DNA of 64,000 nt from Nocardioides panzhihuensis (GCF_013408335.1 NZ_JACBZR010000001.1:2914001-2978000), one strand, 5' to 3'. Positions 32,625 through 41,374 are shown, counted from the stretch's first letter. A program made the numbers and translations. Notes: generated from the letters alone by a model not told the origin.

Positions 32625-33221
32625 GTGACGCGCACACGCTCCAACCGCCGCCTGGAACGACCGCGAGAGCAGGTGCTCGCGACCACCCTGGAGATGGTTG
32701 CGGAGGAGGGGCTCGCCAAGGTCACGATGGCGTCCCTCGCCGCTCGGCTCGGCACCAGCGGCGGCCACCTCCTCTACTACTTCGGCACCCGCAACGGCCT
32801 GCTTCTGGAGACCCTGCGGTGGAGCGAGAGCGAGTACGCCGCGCAGCGGGCACCAATCCTGGAGAAGGTCGAGCAGGACGGATCCGGGGGCGTCGACGCG
32901 CTGCTCTCCTTCACCGCCGTCTACCTCGCCCTCGACGAGCGTGACCCCCGCTGGCTCCTGTGGCTCGAGCTGTGGGCCCGTGCGCCGTACGACGGCGAGC
33001 TCGCCGCCGCGCAGCGCGCGATGGACGACGAGTGGCACGCCGACCTGGTCCGGCTCTTCGCCGCCGCCCTCCCCCAGGTGCCTGAGCGCGAGGCGGTCTC
33101 CGAGCGCCTGCGGGCGATGTGGGACGGCTTCAGCATCGGCATCGTCACCGGCGGCGGCACCGCCCTGCGCGACCACGCCCTCGAGCACACCCGCGCCGCC
33201 GTCACCGGACACGAGGGGTAG
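32625..33221 (+). CDS. TetR family regulator of the polyamine operon
   Basis: A 198-residue TetR protein. The HTH covers TMASLAARLGTSGGHLLYYFGTRNGLLLETL (about residues 34-64); the C-terminal domain resembles the BetI/TetR_C_6 type (YLALDERDPRWLLWLELWARA). It is divergent from the permease, with strong palindromes between. Start is GTG 32625; the ribosome site is weak. Relatives sense amines or betaine-like ligands, which suits the operon, but the ligand here is inferred. Confidence 0.85.
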   Translation: MTRTRSNRRLERPREQVLATTLEMVAEEGLAKVTMASLAARLGTSGGHLLYYFGTRNGLLLETLRWSESEYAAQRAPILEKVEQDGSGGVDALLSFTAVYLALDERDPRWLLWLELWARAPYDGELAAAQRAMDDEWHADLVRLFAAALPQVPEREAVSERLRAMWDGFSIGIVTGGGTALRDHALEHTRAAVTGHEG

Positions 33222-33234
33222 CGGGCACTAGGCC

Positions 33235-33975
33235 TCAGTCTTCCAGGACGTACCGCAGATATCTCGCCGGGTCCGCCAGGAACCGTCTGGTCAGGGCGAC
33301 CGGTTCGGCGTCGTCGTAGGCGACCTGCTCGATGCGCCCCTCGTCGTCGAACTGCAGGATCCTCGCGCCGGGCACCGAGAGCAGGATCGGAGAGTGCGTG
33401 GCGATGATGAACTGGGATCGCTCGTCGGCGAGCTCGACGATGCGTGCGACCAGCGCCAGACAGCCCTTCACCGAGAGCGCAGCCTCGGGCTCGTCGAGGA
33501 TGTAGAGACCGCCGGGCCAGAACCGGTTCATCACCAGGTCGAGGAACGACTCCCCGTGTGAGCGCTCGTGGGGCGAGACCCCGCCGTAGGCGTCCGAAGT
33601 GTCCAGGCCGAGGCTCTCCATCTCGGTGGCGACGTTGTAGAACGACTCCGCCCGCAGGAAGAAGCCGGTGCGCGGTCGCTTCAGTCCGCGCTCGATCACG
33701 ATGTGGTCCGCAAGGGACGACTCGGTCGCACGGGTGGCGAAGCGGAACGAGATGGAACCGCCCTCGGCGTTGAACCCGGACGCGACCGCTATCGCCTCGA
33801 TGATCGTGGACTTTCCGGTCCCGTTGTCGCCGACGAGGAACGTCACCCGTTGGTCGAAGTCGATGCCTTCCCCGCCGGCCAGCTCCCGGACCGCGGGCAG
33901 AGTGAACGGATACCGACCGGTGTCATGCCTGGGGTCGAGCGTGATCCGAGCGACGTAGCGCTCGTCGAACCGCAC
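33235..33975 (-). CDS. Small AAA/ABC-type predicted ATPase
   Basis: A 246-residue ATPase of the single-domain RecF/SMC-like group (COG3910-like). It has Walker A VGDNGTGKST (about residues 48-57), a short insert without coiled coil, the signature-like SHGESFLDL, Walker B GGLYILDEPEAALS (about 155-168) and ATHSPIL. Start is GTG 33975, three bases after the marR stop, so it may be co-transcribed. Its function is unknown; members occur as stand-alone housekeeping or stress genes. I see no partner nuclease, so there is no sign of an OLD/Gabija-type defence system. Confidence 0.85.
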   Translation of the reverse strand: MRFDERYVARITLDPRHDTGRYPFTLPAVRELAGGEGIDFDQRVTFLVGDNGTGKSTIIEAIAVASGFNAEGGSISFRFATRATESSLADHIVIERGLKRPRTGFFLRAESFYNVATEMESLGLDTSDAYGGVSPHERSHGESFLDLVMNRFWPGGLYILDEPEAALSVKGCLALVARIVELADERSQFIIATHSPILLSVPGARILQFDDEGRIEQVAYDDAEPVALTRRFLADPARYLRYVLED

Positions 33976-33978
33976 GCC

Positions 33979-34470
33979 TCAGCACACCTTCGGGTCGATG
34001 GGCGGCCTCTTCACGCCGGTCGGGTCGAGCCGTTCGAGCATGGTCCCGGCGATCTCGGCCAGCTGGCTCACCTGGTCGGGGCTCAGCGAGTCGAAGACGT
34101 ACTCGCGCACGGCGTCCACGTGACCGGGAGCGGAGGCGGCCATCTTCTCGTGGCCGGTCTCGGTGAGTCGTACGTTGGTAGCCCGGCGGTCGCCAGGACA
34201 GGTGAGCCGCTCGATGAGGCCACGGTCCGCCAAGCGCTTGACCACGTTGGAGAGCCTGGGCAGCGTCGCGTTGGTGTAGCCCGCCAGCTCGGTCATCCGC
34301 AGGGTCCGGTCGGGAGCCTCGGAGAGCATGGCCAGCACGCCGTAGTCGAAGTGGGTCAGACCGGCGTCGCGGCGCAGCTGGGAGTCGAGGGCGCCGGGGA
34401 GCAGCTCGAGGACGGCGATCAGGCGGACCCACGCCGCACGCTCCTCCGGCGACAGCCAGTTGCCCTCCAC
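33979..34470 (-). CDS. MarR family regulator
   Basis: A 163-residue winged-helix regulator: LTHFDYGVLAMLSEAPDRTL, then MTELAGYTNATLPRLSNVVKRLADRGLIER (recognition helix and wing start, about residues 57-86), and DRRATNVRLTETG for the wing. It is divergent from a class III dioxygenase gene, the common pairing in which MarR represses the dioxygenase until a phenolic or oxidant ligand binds. I use GTG 34470 (VEGNWLSPEE); the frame is open further upstream but that part resembles no MarR N-terminus. Confidence 0.83.
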   Translation of the reverse strand: MEGNWLSPEERAAWVRLIAVLELLPGALDSQLRRDAGLTHFDYGVLAMLSEAPDRTLRMTELAGYTNATLPRLSNVVKRLADRGLIERLTCPGDRRATNVRLTETGHEKMAASAPGHVDAVREYVFDSLSPDQVSQLAEIAGTMLERLDPTGVKRPPIDPKVC

Positions 34471-34493
34471 GCCACGGAGTGTGCCGCAGAAAG

Positions 34494-34545
34494 TTGCCCG
34501 GAACAAACAAACGTCGCCTAGAGTTAGTTCAAGCAACAACCATTG
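34494..34545 (+). promoter_or_regulatory. Promoter/operator of the dioxygenase gene
   Basis: TTGCCC (34494-34499), a 19-bp spacer and TAGAGT (34519-34524) suggest a promoter read rightwards. Immediately downstream GTTAGTTCAAGCAACAAC (34523-34540) is an imperfect inverted repeat of the TTGCTTGAACTA type often bound by MarR regulators. It sits between the divergent marR and dioxygenase genes. Confidence 0.45.
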
Positions 34546-34568
34546 AGCACCGTCGCAGGAGACCGATC

Positions 34569-35480
34569 ATGAGCACCGCACCTCAGAGCACGACCGCCGC
34601 CGCGGACGCCCGTCTCCCCCGGACGCATCCGTTCGCCCAGCACTTGCGAGCCGTCGAGGCACGCGAGGCGACCGACCCACATCGCGCCTGGACGTCGGCG
34701 GACGGCCCGCTACCGAGCCTCTACCTGTCCCACGGCGGCGGCCCGCTGCCCCTGCAGAGCCCCGAGTGGCTCGACCCGCTGCACACCTGGGCCCGCTCGT
34801 TGCCCCGTCCCAAGGCCATCCTGGTCATCTCCGCGCACTGGGAGTCGGCGCCCCTCTCGATCAGCGCGACCCGTCCTGACGAGCTGGTCTACGACTTCGG
34901 CGGCTTCGACCCGATCTACCACTCGGTGCGCTACGACACTCCGGACGCCGGCGAGCTCGCTCGCACCACCGCGGCGCTGATGCCCGACACCGAGACCGCT
35001 CACCAGCACACCCGCCGCGGCCTCGACCACGGAGCCTGGGTGCCGCTGAAGATCATGTACCCGGCTGCCGACATCCCGGTCGTCCAGCTCTCCCTGCCCA
35101 CCGAGGACCCCGACAGGCTGCTCGCGCTCGGCGAGCGTCTGCGGCCGCTGCGGGAGGAGGGCGTGCTCGTGGTCGGCTCGGGCCACATGACCCACGGGCT
35201 GCCGTTCATCACCCGCGAGATGATGACCGAGAACAAGCCGGCCGGCTGGTCCGCCGACTTCGACGCCTGGGCCGCCGACGCCCTTGATCGCGGCGACGTC
35301 GCCGAGCTGGCCAGGTTCCGCACCGCCGCCCCCGGGATGCCGTACGCCCATCCGACCGTCGAGCACTTCACCCCGCTCTTCGTCACCCTGGGCGCGGCCA
35401 CCGACCCGACCGCTCCGGTCACCACGACGCTGGACGGCTACGGCCTAGGCCTCTCCCGCCGCTCCTTCCAAGCCGCCTGA
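34569..35480 (+). CDS. Class III extradiol dioxygenase (DODA/YgiD-like)
   Basis: A 303-residue LigB-fold protein. SLYLSHGGGPLPL contains the first metal His, ISAHWES the second (about residue 94), GLDHGAW a conserved active-site His, and GSGHMTH another (about residue 206). Length and motifs match the DOPA 4,5-dioxygenase family, including bacterial YgiD. It opens catechol-type rings next to the hydroxyls using a divalent metal and oxygen. The N-terminal 40 residues are an actinobacterial extension. A 21-nt repeat array begins right after the stop. Confidence 0.85.
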   Translation: MSTAPQSTTAAADARLPRTHPFAQHLRAVEAREATDPHRAWTSADGPLPSLYLSHGGGPLPLQSPEWLDPLHTWARSLPRPKAILVISAHWESAPLSISATRPDELVYDFGGFDPIYHSVRYDTPDAGELARTTAALMPDTETAHQHTRRGLDHGAWVPLKIMYPAADIPVVQLSLPTEDPDRLLALGERLRPLREEGVLVVGSGHMTHGLPFITREMMTENKPAGWSADFDAWAADALDRGDVAELARFRTAAPGMPYAHPTVEHFTPLFVTLGAATDPTAPVTTTLDGYGLGLSRRSFQAA

Positions 35481-35630
35481 CCCCGAGACGTCAGTTTCTG
35501 ACGCCGAAAGGTCAGTTCGCGAAGCTGAGAAGTCGATTTCTGACGCCGAAGAGTCAGTCCCTCGCCTCCGGGAATCGACCTCTCGCGGTCAAGAACCGAC
35601 CTCTCGGCGTCAAGAACCGACCTCTCGCGG
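35481..35630. repeat. Head-to-head array of 21-nt repeats between convergent genes
   Basis: Four direct 21-nt units (35481-35501, 35502-35522, 35523-35543, 35544-35564; pattern around GCCGAAAGGTCAGTTTCTGA) are followed by three or four units in the opposite orientation (35565-35630; on the minus strand around GCCGAGAGGTCGGTTCTTGA). The array forms a large imperfect inverted repeat between the dioxygenase and epimerase genes and can act as a two-way terminator. The last inverted units run into the epimerase gene and supply its final codons and TGA (35610-35612). Confidence 0.75.
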
Positions 35631-36830
35631 GGGCTCCTGGGGCTGGCGGAGTTGTACGGAGAGGACTGGCGCGAGCGGCAGGCGGGCCAGCAGCAGGGCC
35701 TGGTAGGCGTGGTAGACGTCCGGTTTGCCGTGCCAGACCACGTGCGAGGGGCGGTTGTGCTCGTCCAGCTCGTGATGCCAGTTGCCGTGCTCGCGGTCGA
35801 CGAGGTGGGTCTCGATGTACGCCTCGAAGCGCTGTCGCCAGTCGTCGTAGGTCGTCTCACCGGTCCGGGTGTGCAGCGCGCCGGCGGCGGCCAGCGCCTC
35901 CGCGGCCACCCAGTGCAGCCGCAGCCGGGTGACCGGCTTGCCGTCCCAGGAGGTCGTGTAGACGAAGCCGGTCTCGCCGTCGGCGGACCAGCCGACCTCG
36001 ACAGCACGGGCGAAGAGCGCCCGGGCGTCCTCGACCAGCCACGACGGAGGCTGCGGCAGCGAGGCGTCCAGGTGGAGCAGCAGCCGCGACCACTCCAGCA
36101 GGTGCCCCGGGGTGCAGCCGTAGGGCCGGAACGGATCACCCGGCCGGTCGGCGTTGTAGTCGAGCAGCGGCGACCAGGAGAGGTCGAAGTGCTCGGGCAG
36201 GTCATAGCCGTGCGAGCGGGCGACATCGTGGATCAGGTGCTCGGCGATCGCCAGCGCCCGCTGGTGCCAAGCGCCGTCGCCGGTGACATCACCCGCGGCC
36301 AGGAACGCCTCCACCGTGTGCATGCTGGAGTTGGCCCCGCGGTAGGCCTCCCCCGATCCGAGATCGCGCTCGAGGCTGTCGACCACGCGGCCGGAGTCGT
36401 CGAGGAAGTGCTGCTGCATCACTCCCAGCGCTTCGTCGAGCAGCGCGTCGGCCCCGGGCACCCCGGCCGCGACCCCGCTGCTCGCCGCCAGGATCACGAA
36501 GGCGTGCGCGTAGGCCTCCTTGAGGGTGTCGATCGGCTCGCCGTCCGTCGAGACCGAGGCGTACCAACCGCCGAGCTCGTCGTCGCGCAGCGCGCCCGAC
36601 ATCGCCCGGATGCCGTGGGCCGCGAGCTCGGCGGCCTCGGAGCCCGGCAGATCCCCGCGCAGGTGCGCGAGCGCGAAGACGTGGGTCATCCGGGCGGTGA
36701 TCCAGGTGTGCACCGGCTCGGCCGGGTCCGGGTGACCGGACTCGTCCAGCCACCAGAAACCGGCGGGCGAGGCCGCCGACGGCCGGGCGAACCCGGCCAG
36801 CCGGCGGCACTCGGCGTCCGCGTCGATCAT
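35610..36830 (-). CDS. AGE family epimerase/isomerase
   Basis: A 406-residue protein of the N-acylglucosamine 2-epimerase family, an (alpha/alpha)6 barrel. Conserved active-site elements include THVFALAHLRGD, WYASVSTDGEPIDTLKEAYAHAF (about residues 92-114), RGANSSMHTVEAFLAAGD, PGHLLEWSRLLLHL and WHHELDEHNRPSHVVWHGKPDVYHAYQ near the end, with several catalytic His. Members interconvert mannose, fructose and glucose, epimerise cellobiose, or isomerise sulfoquinovose. The YASVSTDGEP region favours a simple aldose isomerase; the substrate is unproven. ATG 36830 overlaps the permease stop, and it is the last gene of the sugar operon. Confidence 0.87.
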   Translation of the reverse strand: MIDADAECRRLAGFARPSAASPAGFWWLDESGHPDPAEPVHTWITARMTHVFALAHLRGDLPGSEAAELAAHGIRAMSGALRDDELGGWYASVSTDGEPIDTLKEAYAHAFVILAASSGVAAGVPGADALLDEALGVMQQHFLDDSGRVVDSLERDLGSGEAYRGANSSMHTVEAFLAAGDVTGDGAWHQRALAIAEHLIHDVARSHGYDLPEHFDLSWSPLLDYNADRPGDPFRPYGCTPGHLLEWSRLLLHLDASLPQPPSWLVEDARALFARAVEVGWSADGETGFVYTTSWDGKPVTRLRLHWVAAEALAAAGALHTRTGETTYDDWRQRFEAYIETHLVDREHGNWHHELDEHNRPSHVVWHGKPDVYHAYQALLLARLPLAPVLSVQLRQPQEPPREVGS

Positions 36831-37699
36831 CCCTTGACCGAACCTGCCATCAGCCCGCCCACGAAGTAGCGGCCGAGCAGGATGTAGATGATCAGCGTCG
36901 GGACGGACGCGATCAGCGCGCCCGCCATGCTGGCGGAGTAGTCCTGCAGCTGACCGCTCGCCAGGAAGTTGAGCGCGATCGTGACCGGCCCGTTCTGCGA
37001 GGTCGAGAAGAAGAGCGCGAACAGGTAGTCGTTCCACGCCGAGGTGAACTGCCACATCAGCACCACCACGAACGCCGGCGCCGAGATCGGCAGGATGATC
37101 GAGGCGTACGTCCGCAGCATGCCGGCGCCGTCGACCCGAGCCGCCTCGACGAGCTCGACCGGGACCCCGGCGTAGTAGTTGCGGAAGATCAGCGTGGTGA
37201 TCGGCAGGCCGTAGACGACGTGCAGCACGATCAGGCTCGGGACGCCCGAGGGGACGCCCAGGTTGCCCATCAGCTGGACCAGCGGCACCATCACGGCCTG
37301 GTAGGGGATGAACATCCCGAACAGGATCAGCGTGAACACCACGTCAGCGCCCGGGAAGCGCCACTTGGAGAGCACGAACCCGTTCATCGAGCCGAGCACC
37401 GAGGAGATGATCGAGGCCGGGATGACCATCGCGAACGTACGCCCCAGGGCCGGCCCGAGCTGCTCCCAGGCACGTACCCAGCCGGCGGTCTCCCAGGACT
37501 CGGGAAGCTTCCAGGCGTTGGTGGGGGTGGCGTCGCCGATCCCCTTGAAGCTGGTGACGAACAGGACGTACGCCGGGAGCAGGACGACCAGCGCGAAACC
37601 GATCAGCAGGACGTACTTGATCGTGCGGGCGACTCCGCGGGAACGCTGTCCGGGGACCCGGGAGGCGACAGCGGCCGGGATGGCTTCGGTCGTCGTCAT
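36827..37699 (-). CDS. Sugar ABC transporter permease (MalG-like)
   Basis: A 290-residue permease with six helices. The EAA loop EAARVDGAGMLRTYASIILP (about residues 186-205) lies between helices 4 and 5, and VVLLPAYVLFVTSF marks helix 1, as in CUT1-family MalG proteins. It pairs with the MalF-like protein to import a mono- or oligosaccharide. No ATPase is encoded in the operon; CUT1 systems of actinobacteria usually share an MsiK-type ATPase encoded elsewhere. It overlaps both neighbours by four bases. Confidence 0.9.
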   Translation of the reverse strand: MTTTEAIPAAVASRVPGQRSRGVARTIKYVLLIGFALVVLLPAYVLFVTSFKGIGDATPTNAWKLPESWETAGWVRAWEQLGPALGRTFAMVIPASIISSVLGSMNGFVLSKWRFPGADVVFTLILFGMFIPYQAVMVPLVQLMGNLGVPSGVPSLIVLHVVYGLPITTLIFRNYYAGVPVELVEAARVDGAGMLRTYASIILPISAPAFVVVLMWQFTSAWNDYLFALFFSTSQNGPVTIALNFLASGQLQDYSASMAGALIASVPTLIIYILLGRYFVGGLMAGSVKG

Positions 37700-38655
37700 T
37701 GGCGACGCTCCTGACGATAGGTGGAGACGAGGTAGGGCACGATCAGGATGGCCACGATCAGGAGCAGGACCGTCCCGATGGCGGCCGACCTGGCGTAGTC
37801 ACCGCGGGTGAACTCGACCCACATCTGGGTGGCCGGCACCTGGGTCGTGTAGTTGGTCTGGCCCGCGATCGCCATGATCAGGTCGAAGACCTTCAACGAC
37901 ATGTGCCCGATGATGATGATCGCCGAGAGGGCGACCGGACTCAGCTGCGGGAAGATGACGTGCCGGTAGAGCTGCCACTCCGAGGCGCCGTCGATCCGAG
38001 CCGCTTCGCGAAGCTCCTCGGGGATCCCGCGGAAGCCGGCCAGGAAGAGCGCCATCACGTAGCCGCTGAGCTGCCAGATCGCCGGGACGGCGATCGCGAG
38101 GATGCCCCAGCGCTCGTTGGTCCACCACGGGTTCTGCAGGAAGTCGAGGTGAAGCGTCTCGAAGAGCCGGTTCAGGCCGGAGGCACGGTCGCCCTCGGCG
38201 TTGTTGAGCAGCCAGCGCCAAACCACACCCGAGGCGACGAACGAGACCGCCATCGGGAACAGGTAGATCGCCCGGAAGAGCGACTCGCCTCGGGCCTTGC
38301 GCTCGAGCAGCCATGCCCACAGAAACCCGAGGGACAGCGTGCCGACGAGGAACGTCGCGGTGTAGAGCAACAGGTTGCGCAGGGAGTAGATGAAGTCGTC
38401 GTCGGTGAACAGGTCGCGGTAGTTGTCCAGCCCCGCGAAGCCCTGCGACGGCCCGATGTTGTGCCGGTCCTGCAGGGAGGTGTGGATGTTGGATCCGATG
38501 AGGCCGTAGACGAAGACGCCGATGACGATGACGGTCGGCAGGATCAGGAGTACGGGCGCGACCCACCCGCGACCGCCGGGGCGGCGGCCCCTGGGGCGTC
38601 TGGGCCGCTGGGACCGTCCGGGTCGCTTGACGGCGCTGGGCACCGTGGAGGACAT
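37696..38655 (-). CDS. Sugar ABC transporter permease (MalF-like)
   Basis: A 319-residue CUT1 permease. A very basic 30-residue N-terminus (RPGRSQRPRRPRGRRPGG) precedes helix 1 (VLLILPTVIVIGVFVYGLI). The EAA loop reads LREAARIDGASEWQLYRHVIFP (about residues 212-233). The loop after helix 1 (GFAGLDNYRDLF) is typical of the family. It is separated from the binding-protein gene by 101 bp containing a strong stem-loop, and overlaps the MalG-like gene (ATGA). Confidence 0.9.
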   Translation of the reverse strand: MSSTVPSAVKRPGRSQRPRRPRGRRPGGRGWVAPVLLILPTVIVIGVFVYGLIGSNIHTSLQDRHNIGPSQGFAGLDNYRDLFTDDDFIYSLRNLLLYTATFLVGTLSLGFLWAWLLERKARGESLFRAIYLFPMAVSFVASGVVWRWLLNNAEGDRASGLNRLFETLHLDFLQNPWWTNERWGILAIAVPAIWQLSGYVMALFLAGFRGIPEELREAARIDGASEWQLYRHVIFPQLSPVALSAIIIIGHMSLKVFDLIMAIAGQTNYTTQVPATQMWVEFTRGDYARSAAIGTVLLLIVAILIVPYLVSTYRQERRQ

Positions 38656-38680
38656 GTGTCCGTCCTTTCACAAAGGGCGG

Positions 38681-38721
38681 CCGAGGAGCTGCGGCGGATG
38701 CTGCCTGCCGCAGCCCCTCGG
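38681..38721 (-). terminator. Intercistronic stem-loop after the sugar-binding protein gene
   Basis: CCGAGG-A-GCTGCGGC (38681-38695) pairs with GCCGCAGC-C-CCTCGG (38707-38721): 14 pairs and one mismatch around an 11-nt loop. Position directly after the binding-protein gene and before the permeases suggests partial termination or 3'-end protection. That would raise binding protein over permease, as known for malE-type genes. Confidence 0.65.
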
Positions 38722-38756
38722 ACCGGGTGGGTCATCGGGCTCGAAGGAGCCCTGGG

Positions 38757-40028
38757 TCACTCGGGCTTGTTGTCCTCGGCGGCCTCGACGAGGCCCTCCT
38801 GGAGCTCGGCGACGTCGTTGTTGCTGCCGAACTTCGCGACGGCGGCGGTGATGTCGGTCAGCCAGTTGACCGAGGTCGCTGCACCGTGAGCGAGCGAGGA
38901 GACGATCTCGTCCTCGCCCCACGACTTGATCGCGGTCTGCTGGTACTCGTTGAAGTCGGCCGTGTCGGCCGTGGTGCTGGCCGGGATCGAGCCCTTCGCC
39001 TTGTTGAAGGCCACCTGGCCCTCGTCGCTGGCGATGGTCTCGAGCCAGGCCTCGGTGCCGGCCGGGTTGGGGCCGTCGACCGGCTTGGTGAACGAGTCGG
39101 CCAGGAAGTCGAAGACGCCGTCGGTGCCCGGGACCGGGGTCGCGGTGTAGTCGGTGCCGAGTGTCTTCTTCTGCTCCTGGAAGGCCGCCTCGGCCCAGTC
39201 ACCCATGACGTTGAACGCGGCCTGGCCGTCGATGACCAGCTGGGTCGCGTCCGGCCAGTCGAGTCCCTGGCGGTCGGTGTTGGTCAGCGAGAGGAGCGTG
39301 CTGTACTTCGCCAGCGCGGCCTCGACCTCGCTGCCGCTCCAGTCCGTGGTGCCGTCCCAGAGACCGTTGTACGCCTCAGCGCCGAGGTCGGCGAGGAGCA
39401 CGCTCTCGAGCAGGTGGACCTGCGTCCAGTCGGTCGCGATCGAGAGCGGGATGATGCCCTCGGCCTTGATCTTCTTCAGGTCGGCGATCCAGGCGTCGAG
39501 CGAGTCGTAGGTCTTGCCGGCATCGATGCCGGCCTTCTCCAGGACGGCCGGGTTGGCCCAGAGCACGTTGGCGCGGTGGATGTTCGAGGGGACGGAGTAG
39601 ATGCCGCCGTCCTGCTTCAGTCGCTCGAGGAGACCCTCGGGGAAGCGCTCGTTCCAGCCCTTCTCCTCGTAGAGGTCGGTGAGGTCCTCGATCTGGCCGG
39701 CGTTGATGTAGTCGGTCAGCTCGGCACCCGCGTGCGCCTGGAAGGTGGCCGGCGGCTCACCGTTCTGCAGGCGGGACTGGAGCACGTTCTTCGCGTCGCT
39801 GCCGGCGCCACCGGCGACGGCCCCGTTGACGAACTTCAGATCGGGGTTCTGGTCGTCGAACACCTTGACCAGGGCGTCGAGCCCGGCCTTCTCACTACCC
39901 TCGGCCCACCAGGTGAAGACCTCCACCTCGTCGGTGCTGCCGCTCTCGCTGTCGCTCCCGCAGGCGGAGACCGCCAGCAGGCTCAGGGCGGCCAGGCCGG
40001 CGGCCAGGGCCTTACGCGTTGCGTTCAT
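38757..40028 (-). CDS. Sugar ABC transporter substrate-binding lipoprotein
   Basis: A 423-residue family 1 solute-binding protein. The signal peptide MNATRKALAAGLAALSLLAV ends in the lipobox AVSAC (Cys 23). The mature protein has the family opening VEVFTWWAEGSEKAGLDALV and Trp/Asp-rich ligand contacts such as ATDWTQVHLLES and NVMGDWAEAAF. Close relatives bind glucose/mannose-type sugars (GtsA/ThuE-like), which agrees with the AGE epimerase in the operon; the ligand is still a guess. It heads the operon, and the ROK regulator is divergent across 168 bp. Confidence 0.88.
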   Translation of the reverse strand: MNATRKALAAGLAALSLLAVSACGSDSESGSTDEVEVFTWWAEGSEKAGLDALVKVFDDQNPDLKFVNGAVAGGAGSDAKNVLQSRLQNGEPPATFQAHAGAELTDYINAGQIEDLTDLYEEKGWNERFPEGLLERLKQDGGIYSVPSNIHRANVLWANPAVLEKAGIDAGKTYDSLDAWIADLKKIKAEGIIPLSIATDWTQVHLLESVLLADLGAEAYNGLWDGTTDWSGSEVEAALAKYSTLLSLTNTDRQGLDWPDATQLVIDGQAAFNVMGDWAEAAFQEQKKTLGTDYTATPVPGTDGVFDFLADSFTKPVDGPNPAGTEAWLETIASDEGQVAFNKAKGSIPASTTADTADFNEYQQTAIKSWGEDEIVSSLAHGAATSVNWLTDITAAVAKFGSNNDVAELQEGLVEAAEDNKPE

Positions 40029-40161
40029 CTTTGATCCTCCGGTTGCGCGACCGCTACGTCGGTGAGTGATCTGGGTTACTCCCGGCCGCGTGCCGGGACA
40101 ACGTACGCCTCTCCTTTCTGCCTAGTCAACGCATAACGCAGGACGTTTCCAACCTGATATC

Positions 40162-40179
40162 TGTCGCAATTCGACATAA
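40162..40179 (+). promoter_or_regulatory. ROK operator overlapping a -10 element
   Basis: TGTCG-CAATT-CGACA (40162-40176) is a perfect palindrome with a 5-bp centre, overlapping CATAAT (40174-40179), a likely -10 for the ROK gene starting at 40197. It lies in the 168-bp gap between the divergent ROK gene and sugar operon, suggesting autorepression. Confidence 0.55.
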
Positions 40180-40196
40180 TCACCTACAGTCTCGGC

Positions 40197-41369
40197 ATGA
40201 CCACTCCGGAGTCGCGGCTGCGTGTCGCCAATCGCTCCCAGGTTCTAGATCTCCTGGGACGGTCGGCGCCGGTCAGCCGCGCCGAGCTCGCCCAGCGCAC
40301 CGGACTGTCTCGCAGCACGGTGTCGAGCATCGTCCAAGAGCTGCTCGCCTCCGAGCAGATCGTCGAGACCACCGGCGCCGCCCTGCCCCGCGGGGGCGGG
40401 CGGCCGCCGTCGCTCCTCACCGTCAACGGCGCTCCCGGCACGCTCGTCGGCGTCGACATCGGCCACCGGCACGTCCGGGTCGCGGTCGCCGACCTGGCAG
40501 CGAAGCCCCTGGCCGAGCACGAGATCCGGCTCGACGCCGACAACTCCCCCATCGAGACCATCGACCGGGCCGCGGCGCTCGTGCGCGAGTGCCTGGCGAC
40601 GGCCGGCATCGACCCCAGGACGGACCGGGTCCTCGGCGTCGGCATGGGGATCCCAGGCCCGGTCGACCCGCACAGCGGGATCGTCGTCTCCCCCATCCTG
40701 GCCAACTGGATCGACCTGACTCCGGGTGACGAGCTGGCCCGCCGCCTCGGCATGCCTGTGCACGTCGAGAACGACGCCAATCTCGGCGCGCTCGCCGAGG
40801 TCGCGCACGGCGCCGCGCGCGACGTCGACGACGTCATCTACGTCAAGGCCTCCAGCGGCATCGGAGCCGGGCTGATCCTGGCGGGCGAGCTCTTCCGGGG
40901 CGTCACCGGGATCGCGGGCGAGATCGGCCACGTACGTTTCGATGAGAACGGCCCGATCTGCCGGTGCGGCAACCGCGGCTGCCTGGAGAAGGCGTTCGGC
41001 GGGTCCAGGCTCGTCGAGCTGCTGCAGCCCGCCTACGCCGAGACGCTGAGCGTCGAGCGGCTCCTCGAGCTCGCCCAGGAGGGCGACATCCGGGTCAACC
41101 GGATCCTCGACGACGCCGGCCGTGCCGTCGGCCGCGTGCTGGCCGATCTCTGCAACCACCTCAACCCGGCGCTGATCGTCGTGGGCGACACGATGCGGGA
41201 CTCGGAGTCCTTCGTCCTCGGGATCAAGGACTCCATCGACCGTTTCACCCAACCCGACACCGCCGCGGCGCTCGACGTGGTGCCGAGCGAGCTCGGCGAG
41301 AACGCGGGCGTCATGGGCGCGCTCGTCATGGCGAACTCGGCCGCTCCGGCACGGGCGGGAACAATATGA
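40197..41369 (+). CDS. ROK family transcriptional repressor
   Basis: A 390-residue regulator. An N-terminal winged HTH (RSQVLDLLGRSAPVSRAELAQRTGLSRSTVSSIVQELL, about residues 13-48) precedes a ROK kinase-like domain. The domain has VGVDIGHRHVRVAVAD, the glucose-binding ENDAN, and the zinc-binding CRCGNRGCLE (Cys residues near 261-268). Such proteins repress sugar operons and respond to the sugar or its phosphate. It is divergent from the sugar ABC operon. The stop overlaps an ATG that is in frame with the OYE gene. Confidence 0.9.
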   Translation: MTTPESRLRVANRSQVLDLLGRSAPVSRAELAQRTGLSRSTVSSIVQELLASEQIVETTGAALPRGGGRPPSLLTVNGAPGTLVGVDIGHRHVRVAVADLAAKPLAEHEIRLDADNSPIETIDRAAALVRECLATAGIDPRTDRVLGVGMGIPGPVDPHSGIVVSPILANWIDLTPGDELARRLGMPVHVENDANLGALAEVAHGAARDVDDVIYVKASSGIGAGLILAGELFRGVTGIAGEIGHVRFDENGPICRCGNRGCLEKAFGGSRLVELLQPAYAETLSVERLLELAQEGDIRVNRILDDAGRAVGRVLADLCNHLNPALIVVGDTMRDSESFVLGIKDSIDRFTQPDTAAALDVVPSELGENAGVMGALVMANSAAPARAGTI

Positions 41370-41374
41370 GCAAC

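Noticed and set aside
33235..34470. ATPase plus MarR pair considered as a defence system (OLD or Gabija type)
   Set aside because: No TOPRIM nuclease or helicase partner. The ATPase is a common stand-alone family, and MarR pairs with the dioxygenase.
35481..35630. 21-nt repeats considered as CRISPR or as an attachment site
   Set aside because: Units are adjacent without spacers, change orientation midway, and no integrase or cas gene is nearby.
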